From the NCBI RefSeq assembly GCF_014656295.1, contig NZ_BNCD01000020.1:62001-126000 (forward strand): DNA of 64,000 nucleotides, read 5' to 3'. A model generated the notes under the pieces. It made no database searches, had not been told where the DNA came from, and was given only the letters and a program-made list of their open reading frames with translations. A program made the position numbers and the translations under genes. The DNA is from Streptomyces sulfonofaciens. Its GTDB lineage: Bacteria; Actinomycetota; Actinomycetes; Streptomycetales; Streptomycetaceae. Below, piece after piece: positions 43,868 through 52,710 of the stretch (position 1 is the first letter of the stretch; the number at the start of each line of letters is the position of its first letter).

Positions 43868-44206
43868 CTACGACGCGGATACCGCCGTGACCAGCGCCCG
43901 GAGCTCGGCCAGCGCCGCGCGCACCGGTGCCGCGATGTCCTCGTGGTCGGCTTCGTCGAGCCAGCGGCGGTAGGCGGTGCGGAAGACCGCAAGACCAGCC
44001 TGCGCGGCCAGGATGCACGTGTCCGCTTCGACCCCGCGCCGCCCGAGGCCGTCCGCGAACGCTGCCGCGAAGCCGTTGTACTTGACCAGCTCGCGCTCGG
44101 TCAGCTCGGGGCTGTCAGCGATGACGAGCTGGCGGTGCCGCTGGGCCTCGCGGGTGCCTATGGCCTCCCAGTCCAGGGTGGTCAGGGCCACGCCCAAGGG
44201 TGGCAA
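43868..44206 (-). pseudogene. TetR-family regulator, C-terminal domain only
   Basis: The 112-residue frame matches the ligand-binding half of TetR proteins: REAQRHRQLVIADSPELTEREL, KYNGFAAAFADGLGRRG, and CILAAQAGLAVFRTAYRRW. The N-terminal helix-turn-helix domain is missing; the frame continues upstream only to about 44255, next to an IS630 transposase fragment. The gene was evidently cut by an insertion or deletion, so it can no longer bind DNA. Confidence 0.7.
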
Positions 44207-44272
44207 GCTCGTCAGCTCCCTGCTGTAGCGCCGCCCGAGCCGCGGCGCGCGGGCTTCACCGACCTCGGCTCC

Positions 44273-44683
44273 TCAAGGTGACGTGGGTTCGTCGAGGGTC
44301 AGGCCGGTGCCGGCTGTGAAGCCGTCGAGGGTGTCGGGCTGGTGTCGAAGGCGCTTGAGCCGGCTGCGGACGAGGGCTTCGAGCCGGTCGAGCGCGACCA
44401 CGGCGAGATCGGCGAGTCTGTGCTTGACGTGTGCCCATACCCACTCGACGGGGTTGAGATCGGGCGAGTAGGCGGGCAGCAGGAACACCGCCGGCCACTC
44501 GCGCTCGGCGAGTACCCCGGGCACTCCGATCCTGGCCTGGCCTTGAAGGTGCACGCGCACCTCATGCCGAGTAGCCGCGACCGTGCCCGCAGGGCTCTCG
44601 GGCCGGCGCTCCGGCCGCAGGAGTCCGGGCGCTGAGGGCCCACACTGGGCCCAGGCTGTGGAAGTGCCCCCGATCTGCACCAT
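44273..44683 (-). pseudogene. IS630-family transposase, C-terminal fragment
   Basis: LPAYSPDLNPVEWVWAHVKH is the hallmark of the IS630/Tc1 DDE domain (final catalytic Glu), followed by LADLAVVALDRLEALVRSRL and the normal C-terminus DGFTAGTGLTLDEP. Upstream of about 44500 the frame becomes unrelated, so the first two catalytic Asp residues and the N-terminus are gone. Terminal repeats were not found. It lies between the TetR fragment and phosphoglycerate mutase. Confidence 0.8.
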
Positions 44684-44702
44684 AAGCGCGGGTCGGGGGC
44701 AC
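44664..44702. terminator. Hairpin after the phosphoglycerate mutase gene
   Basis: GTGCCCCCGA (44664-44673) pairs perfectly with TCGGGGGCAC (44693-44702) just beyond the minus-strand stop at 44714. Confidence 0.7.
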
Positions 44703-44713
44703 GATCTCGATCC

Positions 44714-45475
44714 TTACTTCTTCTTGCCCTGGTTCTTGACCGCCTCGATCGCCGCTGCCGCGGCCGTCGGGTCGAGGTAGGTGCCGCCCTTGGTGACCGG
44801 GTGGAGGTCCGCGTCGAGTTCGTAGGAGAGCGGGATGCCGGTCGGGATGTTCAGGCCCGCGATGTCGGCGTCCGAGATGCCGTCGAGGTGCTTGACGAGG
44901 GCGCGCAGGCTGTTGCCGTGGGCGGCGACCAGGACTGTCCGGCCGACCAGCAGGTCGGGCACGATGCTGTCGTACCAGTAGGGCAGCATGCGCACGACGA
45001 CGTCCTTGAGGCACTCGGTGCGCGGCCGCAGCTCCGGCGGGATGGCGGCGTACCGCGGGTCGTCGAACTGGGAGTACTCCGCGTCCTCGGCCAGGGCCGG
45101 CGGCGGGGTGTCGTACGAGCGGCGCCAGAGCATGAACTGCTCCTCGCCGAACTCCGCGAGCGTCTGCGCCTTGTCCTTGCCCTGGAGCGCGCCGTAGTGG
45201 CGTTCGTTCAGCCGCCAGGAACGGTGGACGGGGATCCAGTGCCGGTCGGTGGCCTCCAGGGCGAGCTGCGCGGTGCGGATCGCACGCTTCTGTACCGAGG
45301 TGTGGACGACGTCGGGGAGCAGGCCCGCCTCACCGAGGAGCTCTCCCCCGCGGACCGCCTCCTTCTCGCCCTTCTCGTTCAGGTTGACGTCCACCCAGCC
45401 GGTGAACAGGTTCTTCGCGTTCCACTCACTCTCGCCGTGGCGGAGCAGGATCAGCTTGTACGGTGCGTCGGCCAT
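44714..45475 (-). CDS. gpmA: 2,3-bisphosphoglycerate-dependent phosphoglycerate mutase
   Basis: A 253-residue glycolytic enzyme interconverting 3- and 2-phosphoglycerate. The phospho-His is H13 in LLRHGESEWN, the catalytic Glu lies in SWRLNERHYGALQGKDK, and the second His in VLVAAHGNSLRALVKHLDG. The start at 45475 and the C-terminal VKNQGKKK are normal. It is the last core gene on the right of the scarred region at 42.3-44.7 kb. Confidence 0.95.
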   Translation of the reverse strand: MADAPYKLILLRHGESEWNAKNLFTGWVDVNLNEKGEKEAVRGGELLGEAGLLPDVVHTSVQKRAIRTAQLALEATDRHWIPVHRSWRLNERHYGALQGKDKAQTLAEFGEEQFMLWRRSYDTPPPALAEDAEYSQFDDPRYAAIPPELRPRTECLKDVVVRMLPYWYDSIVPDLLVGRTVLVAAHGNSLRALVKHLDGISDADIAGLNIPTGIPLSYELDADLHPVTKGGTYLDPTAAAAAIEAVKNQGKKK

Positions 45476-45728
45476 GGGGCCGAGCCTAATCGAACCCCAG
45501 GGCGGCGGTGGGCGGCGGCCAGGGGCCGGGCTGGCCCCTGGCCAGGGCCGGGCGGGCCGGTGGCCGGACCCTCGCGGGCGCCCGCCGATTGACGGTGGGC
45601 GTCAAACGAGTGGCGGCCGCCACGACCGGGCTCGTAATCTGCGCATGCCACTTGGGACACTTACCGTCAGGGTGTGACGACGGTCCGGCGCGGTGTGCGA
45701 CCACCGCCCGGCCACCACGGGGGGAACC

Positions 45729-47030
45729 ATGCCGCTGAAGAGGATCGGACAGGCCGCGAGGGAGTCCGTTTCGGGGCTGCCGGGGGCCTTCTGGTGGCTG
45801 TGGACCAGCACCCTGATCAACCGCCTGGGCGGCTTCGTCGTCACCTTCATGGCGATCTACCTCACGACGGAACGGGGCTTCTCGGCCTCCTACGCGGGCC
45901 TGGTCGCCTCGCTCTACGGCCTGGGCGGGGTGGTGGCGGCGGTCGGTGCCGGGGTGATGACGGACCGGCTGGGGCGGCGGCCCACGATGCTGCTCGCGCA
46001 GACGTCGACCGCGCTGACCGTGGCGGTACTCGGCTTCGTGACGCACCCGGCGGCGATCGCGGTGGTGGCGCTGCTGGTCGGGATGGCGAGCAGCGCCTCA
46101 CGGCCCGCCGTGCAGGCGATGATCGCGGACATCGTCCGCCCCGAGGACCGCGTCCGGGCCTTCTCCCTCAACTACTGGGCGCTCAACCTCGGCTTCGCCG
46201 TCTCCTCGATGGCCGCGGGCTTCGTGGCGGAGGTCAGTTACCGCGCCGGGTTCCTGGTCGAGGCGGGCATGACGCTGCTCTGCGCGGTGGTCGTCTTCGT
46301 CAGGCTGCCCGAGTCCCGCCCGGCCCCGGCGGCCCCGGCGGCCGGGGCTACCGGGGCTACCGGAGCCACCGGGGCCGGTGCGAACGGCGCCGCGGCGGAG
46401 CCGGGACTGCTGACCGTGCTGCGGGACGGCCGCTTCATGGGCGTCGTCACGCTCTCCTTCGTGATCGCGCTGGTCTTCCAGCAGGGCTACGTCGGCCTGC
46501 CGGTCGCCATGTCCCGCGCCGGCTTCACCCCGGCGGACTACGGCGTGGCCGTCGCCGTGAACGGCCTGCTGATCGTGGCCGTCCAGATCCCGGTCACCCG
46601 GCTCATCGAGCACCGCGACCCGCAGCGTCTGCTGATCGCCTCCGCCCTGCTCGCGGGCTACGGCTTCGGGCTCACCGCGTTCGCGCACTCGGTCGGCGTC
46701 TTCGTGCTGACCGTCTGCGTCTGGACCCTCGCCGAGATCATCAACGCCCCGACCCAGACCGGCCTGGTCGTGCGCCTCTCACCGGCCCGCGCCCGCGGCC
46801 GCTACCAGGGCATGTACACCCTGTCCTGGTCGGTGGCCGCCCTGGCGGCGCCGTTGATGTCCGGCTTCGCCCTGGACCACTTCGGCACGACCGCGCTCTG
46901 GGCCGGCTGCGCCGTGGTCGGCACGGCGGCCGCGCTCGGCTACGCGTTCCTGATGCGCGGCCTGCCCCGTGCCGCCCGCCCCGAGCCGGAACCGGCGGCG
47001 GACGCCCGCCCGGCCGAGGCCCCCGCCTGA
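45729..47030 (+). CDS. MFS transporter
   Basis: A 433-residue 12-TM major facilitator: FWWLWTSTLINRLGGFVVTF in TM1, GAGVMTDRLGRRPTML as motif A, SSASRPAVQAMIADIVRPEDR, and ARGRYQGMYTLSWSVAALAAPL. An Ala/Pro/Thr-rich loop (APAAPAAGATGATGATGAGA) between TM6 and TM7 is encoded by a GGGGCTACC-type repeat. This branch holds multidrug and sugar efflux pumps; the substrate is unknown. GGGGGGAA precedes the ATG at 45729. Confidence 0.88.
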   Translation: MPLKRIGQAARESVSGLPGAFWWLWTSTLINRLGGFVVTFMAIYLTTERGFSASYAGLVASLYGLGGVVAAVGAGVMTDRLGRRPTMLLAQTSTALTVAVLGFVTHPAAIAVVALLVGMASSASRPAVQAMIADIVRPEDRVRAFSLNYWALNLGFAVSSMAAGFVAEVSYRAGFLVEAGMTLLCAVVVFVRLPESRPAPAAPAAGATGATGATGAGANGAAAEPGLLTVLRDGRFMGVVTLSFVIALVFQQGYVGLPVAMSRAGFTPADYGVAVAVNGLLIVAVQIPVTRLIEHRDPQRLLIASALLAGYGFGLTAFAHSVGVFVLTVCVWTLAEIINAPTQTGLVVRLSPARARGRYQGMYTLSWSVAALAAPLMSGFALDHFGTTALWAGCAVVGTAAALGYAFLMRGLPRAARPEPEPAADARPAEAPA

Positions 47031-47130
47031 CCGGCCACCAGCACCGCACCGCCGCCGCACAGCCACCACCGCACCGCCGCCACCGCCGCCACCGCCAGGC
47101 ACCCGCACCCGTGCCCGTGCCCGTGCCGGG

Positions 47131-47937
47131 TCAGCGCTGCTCGGCCGGCCGTTCCCCGATTCGGGCCACGCCCGCGTAGATGCCGTTGACCTCGAAGGGC
47201 GGGGCCGGCGTGTCCCTGTACCACTCGCAGGCGGTGACGAGGCCGGGCGGGACGAGGTCGAGGCCCTCGAAGAAGCGCTCCACCTCGGCACGTGTGCGGG
47301 CGCGCAGTGCGATGCCGCCCTCTCCGTAGGCGGTGCCGATGCGGTCCGCCAGCTCGGGATACGGGTCGTAGGTGCCGTGCGAGAAGATCAGGAGGCTGCC
47401 CGGCGCCAGCGCGTCGACGAGGGTGCGGACGAGCCCGTGGGCGTCCTCCTCGTCCGTGACGAAGTGCAGCAGGGCGAGGAGGGACAGCGCGACGGGGCGC
47501 CCCAGGTCGAGGACCTCCGCGGCGCCCGCCAGGATCGCGTGCGGGTCGCGGACGTCCGCCTGGACGTAGTGCGTGGCGCCCTCCGCGGTGCCCACCAGCA
47601 GGGCTTCCGCGTGCCGCAGCACGATCGGGTCGTTGTCGGCGTAGGCGATCCTGGCGGACGGGACGATCTCCTGCACGACCTGGTGGAGGTTGGGCTCGGT
47701 GGGGATGCCCGTGCCGACGTCCAGGAACTGGTCGATGCCCTGCCGCGCCGCCCACGCCACGGCCCGGTGCATGAAGGCGCGGTTCAACTGCGCGCTGCGG
47801 TGGGCGATCGCGGGCAGTTTCTCGCCCACCAGCCGGTCCACCTTGTAGTGGTCCTTGCCGCCCAGCATGTAGTCGTAGACACGGGCCGGATGCGGCTTGC
47901 TGGTGTCGACCTGGGGCTTGGGCTTTCCTGCCGTCAT
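47131..47937 (-). CDS. SAM-dependent methyltransferase, DUF574 family
   Basis: A 268-residue class I methyltransferase of the actinobacterial DUF574 group. It begins with the group motif VDTSKPHPARVYDYMLGGKDHY; motif I is FLDVGTGIPTEPNLHQV, then ARIAYADNDPIVLRHAEALL and RPVALSLLALLHFV. The group's substrates are largely unknown and many copies occur per genome. The ATG at 47937 is set by the family start. It converges with the MFS gene. Confidence 0.87.
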   Translation of the reverse strand: MTAGKPKPQVDTSKPHPARVYDYMLGGKDHYKVDRLVGEKLPAIAHRSAQLNRAFMHRAVAWAARQGIDQFLDVGTGIPTEPNLHQVVQEIVPSARIAYADNDPIVLRHAEALLVGTAEGATHYVQADVRDPHAILAGAAEVLDLGRPVALSLLALLHFVTDEEDAHGLVRTLVDALAPGSLLIFSHGTYDPYPELADRIGTAYGEGGIALRARTRAEVERFFEGLDLVPPGLVTACEWYRDTPAPPFEVNGIYAGVARIGERPAEQR

Positions 47938-48156
47938 GAGGGCGCTCCGGGCTGTCTCGCGGTGCCGCCCGTCCGCCTCCGGCCGGCGGGCGGCGCCGAA
48001 GGGGCGGTCGGTGCGGCCACTGCTGGGTTCCGTTGTGTCCGGCTGCCCAGCCTGCCACACCGACCACCGCCCGAACGCGCCGAATTCCGGACCCGGGCGG
48101 GCGGGCCGGACCCCCGTCCCGGCCCGGATCCCCGGCCCCGCGTCCCGGCCCGCCCG

Positions 48157-50004
48157 TCAGTCGCGCACGCGGCGCTGGGCGTCGTACAGGTTCGCCGGTT
48201 CCACCTCGTCGGGGCGGCCGTAGAGTTCGAGGCGGCTGTGCAGGTCGCCGGTGAGGTCGGGCACGTCGATCTGGCCGAACTCGCGGACGGTGCTGATGGC
48301 GACGGTCGCGCTGTACGGGGCGAGTCCGTCGATCCTGACGAGTCCCGCGCGCTCGTTGGTGACGCGGATGTTCCAGTGGGTGAACCGGGCGCCGAAGAGC
48401 GGTCCCGCGCTGGCGTCGCCGCCGTGCTGGCCGTTGTTGTTCACCGTGATGTCGGTGCGCACGTTGGCGAACGGCAGGCCGCGGTGGCTGTCGAAGGTGC
48501 CCATCTGCATCTCGCCGCCCGACCAGACGTTGTAGCTGGACAGGCCCTCCACGTTGATGCCGTGCAGTTGCGTGTTCGCGGGCGCGGGCACGGTGCGCTC
48601 CTCGATCGTGAAGTCCTCGATCAGGTTGTCGTGGGAGCCCTCGCGGCAGAAGTAGGGGTGGTGCTCGCCGCGGCCGCCGACCCGGGTGCGGCGGAGCGTG
48701 CAGGCGGAGGCGGCCACGAGGCCGAAGCCGTTGTCCACGTTGCGGACGACCACGTCGTCGGCCCAGCAGTCGTAGGCGCACTGGAAGACGACTCCGTTGT
48801 AGCCCTTGTCGAGCAGGTGCTGGGACTGCGGCGTCTCGACGCACTCCAGGGTGAGGCCCTCCACGCCCGAGCCGGTCAGCTCCGGCACGTGGGTGGTCAG
48901 GCGCGGGTCCCACTCGGGGCGGACGTCGAGCGGCAGCGGGCGTTCCAGCCTGACGCGGCGGCCCTGCACGGCGGCCACGCGGACGGGCCACTCGTAGGGG
49001 ACGTAGCTGGTCAGCTTGGTCTTGTCGTCCCAGTAGTACGCCTCGGGGCCGGGGCCGCCGCCCGCCATGTGCTCCAGGAGGGTGTGGTCGGCGTCGTCGG
49101 CGAGCCGCAGCAGCACCAGGTCGCCCTCGTGCAGCCGGGAGGCGTCGGCGACGGTCACCGTCCCCTCGCCCCGGCGGGCCGGCTCGACGGTGGTCAGGGT
49201 CTGCCACTCGTCGCGCTTGTTGCCGGTCCAGCCCTCGAAGGGCCAGGCCCTGGCCTGGATGGCGGCCTTGAGCGAGTCCCAGCGCCCGGTGGGGCAGAGC
49301 CAGACGAGGCCGCCGGCCCAGGACCAGCTCGACTTGTCCCCGCCGTAGCGCGAGCCGTAGGCGCCGATCAGGTCGGTGAGGCTCTTCGTGGCGTACAGCT
49401 TGGTGCGTCCGCTGCCGGCGCCCCGCAGCACGACGCCGGACTCGCCGATCCTGATCAGGTCGTCGATGCGGTAGGTGCCCGGCGGCACCAGGACCGTGCC
49501 GCCGCCCGCGGCGCCGGCCGCGGCGACGGCCGCGTTGATGGCGGGTGCGGCGTCGGCGGAGCCGTCCGGCCGTGCGCCGTGGTCAAGGACGTTCGCGACG
49601 ACGCGGCGGCGCGGGAAGGTGCGCTCGCCGCCGCGGTAGCCGGCGCGTCCGACGTACGGGATCTGGGGGTGGGTGAACGGGGCGGCAAGGAACTCGTCCC
49701 ACAGGACGGGGGTCGCCTTCCCGCCCGCTCCGGGGCGGCCCCTGAGCGGTGCGCCCCCGGCGCTCCGCGCGCCGGACGCGCGGGACGCGGTGGAGGCGGC
49801 GGACGCGGTGCCCGTGCCCACCGCCGTGAACGCCGCGGCGACGGCTGCCGCGCTGCCCAGGAGGCCGCGCCTGCTGATCCGGGCGCCGCCGTCCGGGGCG
49901 GGCGCACCGGGCGCACCGCCGTGCTGCCCGGCGCCGCCGTGGCCCCCGCCGTCGCCGCGGTGACCGCCCGTGCCGTGGCCGTTGCCGTTGCCCGTGCCGC
50001 CCAT
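48157..50004 (-). CDS. Tat-exported right-handed beta-helix protein (pectate-lyase-like)
   Basis: A 615-residue exported protein. A Gly/His-rich leader precedes the twin-arginine motif RISRRGLLGSAAAVAAAF (RR at 45-46) with a likely cut after TASA (66-69). The mature part has ANVLDHGARPDGSADAAPAINAAVAAAG, the typical start of pectate-lyase superfamily beta-helices, and repeated helix coils to the C-terminus. It probably binds or cleaves an extracellular polysaccharide; catalytic residues cannot be assigned by eye. GGGAGG precedes the ATG at 50004. It is monocistronic. Confidence 0.85.
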   Translation of the reverse strand: MGGTGNGNGHGTGGHRGDGGGHGGAGQHGGAPGAPAPDGGARISRRGLLGSAAAVAAAFTAVGTGTASAASTASRASGARSAGGAPLRGRPGAGGKATPVLWDEFLAAPFTHPQIPYVGRAGYRGGERTFPRRRVVANVLDHGARPDGSADAAPAINAAVAAAGAAGGGTVLVPPGTYRIDDLIRIGESGVVLRGAGSGRTKLYATKSLTDLIGAYGSRYGGDKSSWSWAGGLVWLCPTGRWDSLKAAIQARAWPFEGWTGNKRDEWQTLTTVEPARRGEGTVTVADASRLHEGDLVLLRLADDADHTLLEHMAGGGPGPEAYYWDDKTKLTSYVPYEWPVRVAAVQGRRVRLERPLPLDVRPEWDPRLTTHVPELTGSGVEGLTLECVETPQSQHLLDKGYNGVVFQCAYDCWADDVVVRNVDNGFGLVAASACTLRRTRVGGRGEHHPYFCREGSHDNLIEDFTIEERTVPAPANTQLHGINVEGLSSYNVWSGGEMQMGTFDSHRGLPFANVRTDITVNNNGQHGGDASAGPLFGARFTHWNIRVTNERAGLVRIDGLAPYSATVAISTVREFGQIDVPDLTGDLHSRLELYGRPDEVEPANLYDAQRRVRD

Positions 50005-50228
50005 GAGCCCGCCTCCCGTGTCCGCCGCCTGTCCCCGCGGCATCCGTACGCGACACCTGCCGTGCAAGCATGTGAACGCAGTTCAGACTTACGCAAGCCG
50101 TGAGCATGCCACGGGGCCCGGCGCGCGAAAAGGGGTGTGCACTGCTCAATTGGTACGGCGGATGACAGGCCGGAGGTGAGGAGCATGGGCCTGCGACACA
50201 CCGACGGGTGCGGGCCGGTGAGATGGCG

Positions 50229-50732
50229 TCAGGAAGTGGGACGCTGGGTCAGATGTGTGAACGCGTCGAGATTGCGGGTGGACTCACCGCGGGACACCCG
50301 CCAGGCGTACTCCTTGCGGATCGCCTCGGCGAAGCCCAGTTCCAGCAGGGTGTTGAAGCTGCCGTCCGCCGCCTCCAGCACGGATCCGAGCAGCCGGTCG
50401 AGTTCGTCCTCGGTGACCGCCTCCAGCGGCAGCTTGCCGACCAGGTAGACGTCGCCGAGCCGGTCGACCGCGTAACCGACGCCGTACAGCTTGAGGTTGC
50501 GCTCCAGCAGCCAGCGGTGCACACCCGCCTCGTTCTCGTCGGGGCGGCGGAGCACGAAGGCGTTCAGGGACAGTGCGTGGCGGCCGACGAGCAGGGAGAG
50601 CGTGGTGGAGAGCTTGCGGGTGCCGGGCAGTTGGACGACGTAGCTGCCCGGCTCGGGGTTCTCCCACGCCAGCTCGGCGCCCCGCAGGGTGCTTTCGATG
50701 CACTCCATGGCCCTGGTCCGCACGTCGCCCAT
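50229..50732 (-). CDS. YbjN domain-containing protein
   Basis: A 167-residue YbjN-fold protein (type III secretion chaperone-like alpha/beta fold): VVQLPGTRKLSTTLSLLVGRH, AGVHRWLLERNLKLYGVGYAVDRLGDVYLVGKLP and LDRLLGSVLEAADGSFNTLLELGF. It lies directly downstream of mshA on the same strand, a conserved actinobacterial pairing. Its role is unclear. TACCCT ends 6 nt before the ATG at 50732 and no Shine-Dalgarno is present, so it may have its own leaderless transcript. Confidence 0.87.
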   Translation of the reverse strand: MGDVRTRAMECIESTLRGAELAWENPEPGSYVVQLPGTRKLSTTLSLLVGRHALSLNAFVLRRPDENEAGVHRWLLERNLKLYGVGYAVDRLGDVYLVGKLPLEAVTEDELDRLLGSVLEAADGSFNTLLELGFAEAIRKEYAWRVSRGESTRNLDAFTHLTQRPTS

Positions 50733-50950
50733 GGGGCGAGGGTACGGGAGACGGCGGCCCGGCCTCCGATGGGCCCGCGGCCGTCCGCGCGGGGTCGCCC
50801 GGTCGGCGGGAGGCACCGGGTGGCCCGGTCGGCGGGCGGCACCGGGCCCGGGGCCCGCGGGTGGTGCCGGCCCGGCTGGGGCCCGCCGGGTCCGGCGGCC
50901 GGGATGTGCCGGGCCCGGGCGGCGGGCGGCGCGCGTCGGAACGGGCGGGG

Positions 50951-52297
50951 TCAGCCGGTGTGGCTGCGGATCCGGCGGCGGCGGTCGTGCAGGGCCGCCG
51001 AGTAGACCGACGCCGTCGCGGTGGCCGCGGCGCCCCACCCGAAGGACTGGGCGTGCCGGGCGGCAGCCGCGCCGAGCCGGTCCGTCAGCGACGGGTCGTC
51101 GGCGAAGTCGCGCAGCACGCGCGCGTAGGCGGCCGGTTCATGGCCCCCCACGAGGAATCCCGTGGTCCCGTCGCGGACCGCCACCGGCAGGCCGCCGACC
51201 GCGGCGGCGAGCACCGGTGTGCCGGCCGCCTGCGCCTCGATCGCCACCAGGCCAAACGATTCGCTGTACGACGGCATGACGAGCAGTGAGGCGGCCCGGA
51301 ACCAGTCGGCGAGCTGGTCCTGCCGCACCGGCGGCCGGAAGCTGATCACGTCCGCGATGCCGAGCAGGGCCGCGAGCTTCTGCAGCCGCTCCGGCCTGGC
51401 GAGCCCGGTGCCGCTCGGGCCGCCGACCACCGGGACGACGATCCGCGAGCGCAGGTCAGGGCGCTCCTCCAGCAGCGCCCCCACCGCGCGCAGCAGCACG
51501 TCGGGCCCCTTGAGGGGCTGTATGCGGCCGGCGAAGAGCGGGATCAGGGCGTCCTGCGGCAGGCCGAGCCTGGCCCGGGCGGCGGCGCGGCCGTCGGCGG
51601 GCCGGAAGACGTCCAGGTTGACCCCGGGGTGCACGACGGCGACCTTGGCCGGATCCGCTCCGTAGTGGTGCACCAGTTCGCCGGCCTCTTCGGCGGTGTT
51701 GGCCACGAGCCGGTCCGCGGCACGGACCACCTGGGTCTCGCCGATCACGCGGGCGGCCGGCTCGGGGGTGTCGCCCTCGGCCAGTGAGGCGTTCTTGACC
51801 TTCGCCATGGTGTGCATGGCGTGCACCTGCGGGACGCCCCAACGCTGGGCGGCGAGCCAGCCGACCTGCCCCGACAGCCAGTAGTGGGAGTGCACCAGGT
51901 CGTAGTGGCCGGGCCGGTGGTCGGCCCAGGCCTGCATCACACCGTGGGTGAAGGCGCAGAGCTGGGCGGGCAGCTCCTCCTTGGACAGGCCGTCGTACGG
52001 GCCCGCGTCCACGTGCCGGACGAGGACGCCGGGCGCGAGTTCGACGGTGGGCGGGAGGCCGCCGCTGGTGGCGCGGGTGAAGATCTCCACGTCGATGCCG
52101 ATCGTGGCGAGGCGCCTGGCCAGTTCCACGATGTAGACGTTCATGCCTCCCGCGTCGCCTGTGCCCGGCTGGTGGAGGGGCGAGGTGTGGACGCTGAGCA
52201 TGGCGACGCGGCGGGGGCGGCGGGGGCCGCCCGGCAACCGGAGCCGGGCGGGGGCCCCCGAGGGGCGGCGGCCGAGCCTCGTCACGTGATGGGTCAC
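50951..52297 (-). CDS. mshA: D-inositol-3-phosphate glycosyltransferase MshA
   Basis: A 448-residue GT4 glycosyltransferase that transfers GlcNAc from UDP-GlcNAc to inositol 3-phosphate, the first step of mycothiol synthesis. MLSVHTSPLHQPGTGDAGGM with the following NVYIVELARR is the MshA signature; VHSHYWLSGQVGWLAA, VVHPGVNLDVFRP, LFAGRIQPLKGPDVLLRA and PSYSESFGLVAIEAQAAGTP (donor-site Glu) complete it. The GTG at 52297 follows AAGGAGGA. An extra 30-residue basic Pro/Arg tail precedes the core. Confidence 0.95.
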   Translation of the reverse strand: MTHHVTRLGRRPSGAPARLRLPGGPRRPRRVAMLSVHTSPLHQPGTGDAGGMNVYIVELARRLATIGIDVEIFTRATSGGLPPTVELAPGVLVRHVDAGPYDGLSKEELPAQLCAFTHGVMQAWADHRPGHYDLVHSHYWLSGQVGWLAAQRWGVPQVHAMHTMAKVKNASLAEGDTPEPAARVIGETQVVRAADRLVANTAEEAGELVHHYGADPAKVAVVHPGVNLDVFRPADGRAAARARLGLPQDALIPLFAGRIQPLKGPDVLLRAVGALLEERPDLRSRIVVPVVGGPSGTGLARPERLQKLAALLGIADVISFRPPVRQDQLADWFRAASLLVMPSYSESFGLVAIEAQAAGTPVLAAAVGGLPVAVRDGTTGFLVGGHEPAAYARVLRDFADDPSLTDRLGAAAARHAQSFGWGAAATATASVYSAALHDRRRRIRSHTG

Positions 52298-52710
52298 CTG
52301 GTGTCCTCCTTGCGTGCCGCGGCCGCTCGATCGCCCCCCGTGCCCCGGGATCACCGGGCGGGGGCGCCGGTCGCCGGGCGGCCTGTGGGGCTGCTCGGGC
52401 ATGGCTGAGGGGAGGGCTGGTGTCTCCTCCACTGGGGGCAACAGTGGAAGTCGGGGTTCCATTTCCGTTTTACCCAATGATTGCCCGGCGACTACGGAGA
52501 GTCGGCGTGTCCGGTTGCGTTCGGCCGCGTTCCCCGTCACCTCGGCACCCGGACGGAAAGGTGCGGCACAGGGCAGCGGCACGGGGAAGCCGGTCCCAGG
52601 CCCCCGGGCAGCGGCACGGGGAAGCAGTCAGGCGCGGGAGGAAGCAGCAGGCACGGGAGGGAAGAAGGAGTCAGGCACGGGAGGAAGCAGTCAGGCGCGG
52701 GAGGAAGCAG
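52298..52710. repeat. Spacer with GGGAGGAAGCAGTCAGGC tandem array
   Basis: The mshA promoter region, lower in GC around 52450-52500, is followed at 52600-52722 by about six copies of a 20-21-bp unit (GCGCGGGAGGAAGCAGTCAG) running into the stop of the next gene. No gene is present. Confidence 0.7.

Noticed and set aside
43624..43992. Minus-strand gene ending AGRGTLRCSGRVAAL
   Set aside because: Its upstream part overlaps the TetR fragment in another frame and no start or family could be found; only noted as a possible relic.
43868..44206. Intact small TetR regulator
   Set aside because: The helix-turn-helix domain is absent, so it cannot be a functional TetR protein.
46969..50103. A 1044-codon open frame on the plus strand
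   Set aside because: It is antisense to the methyltransferase and beta-helix genes, whose motifs and starts are clear; it shows only reverse-complement codon bias.
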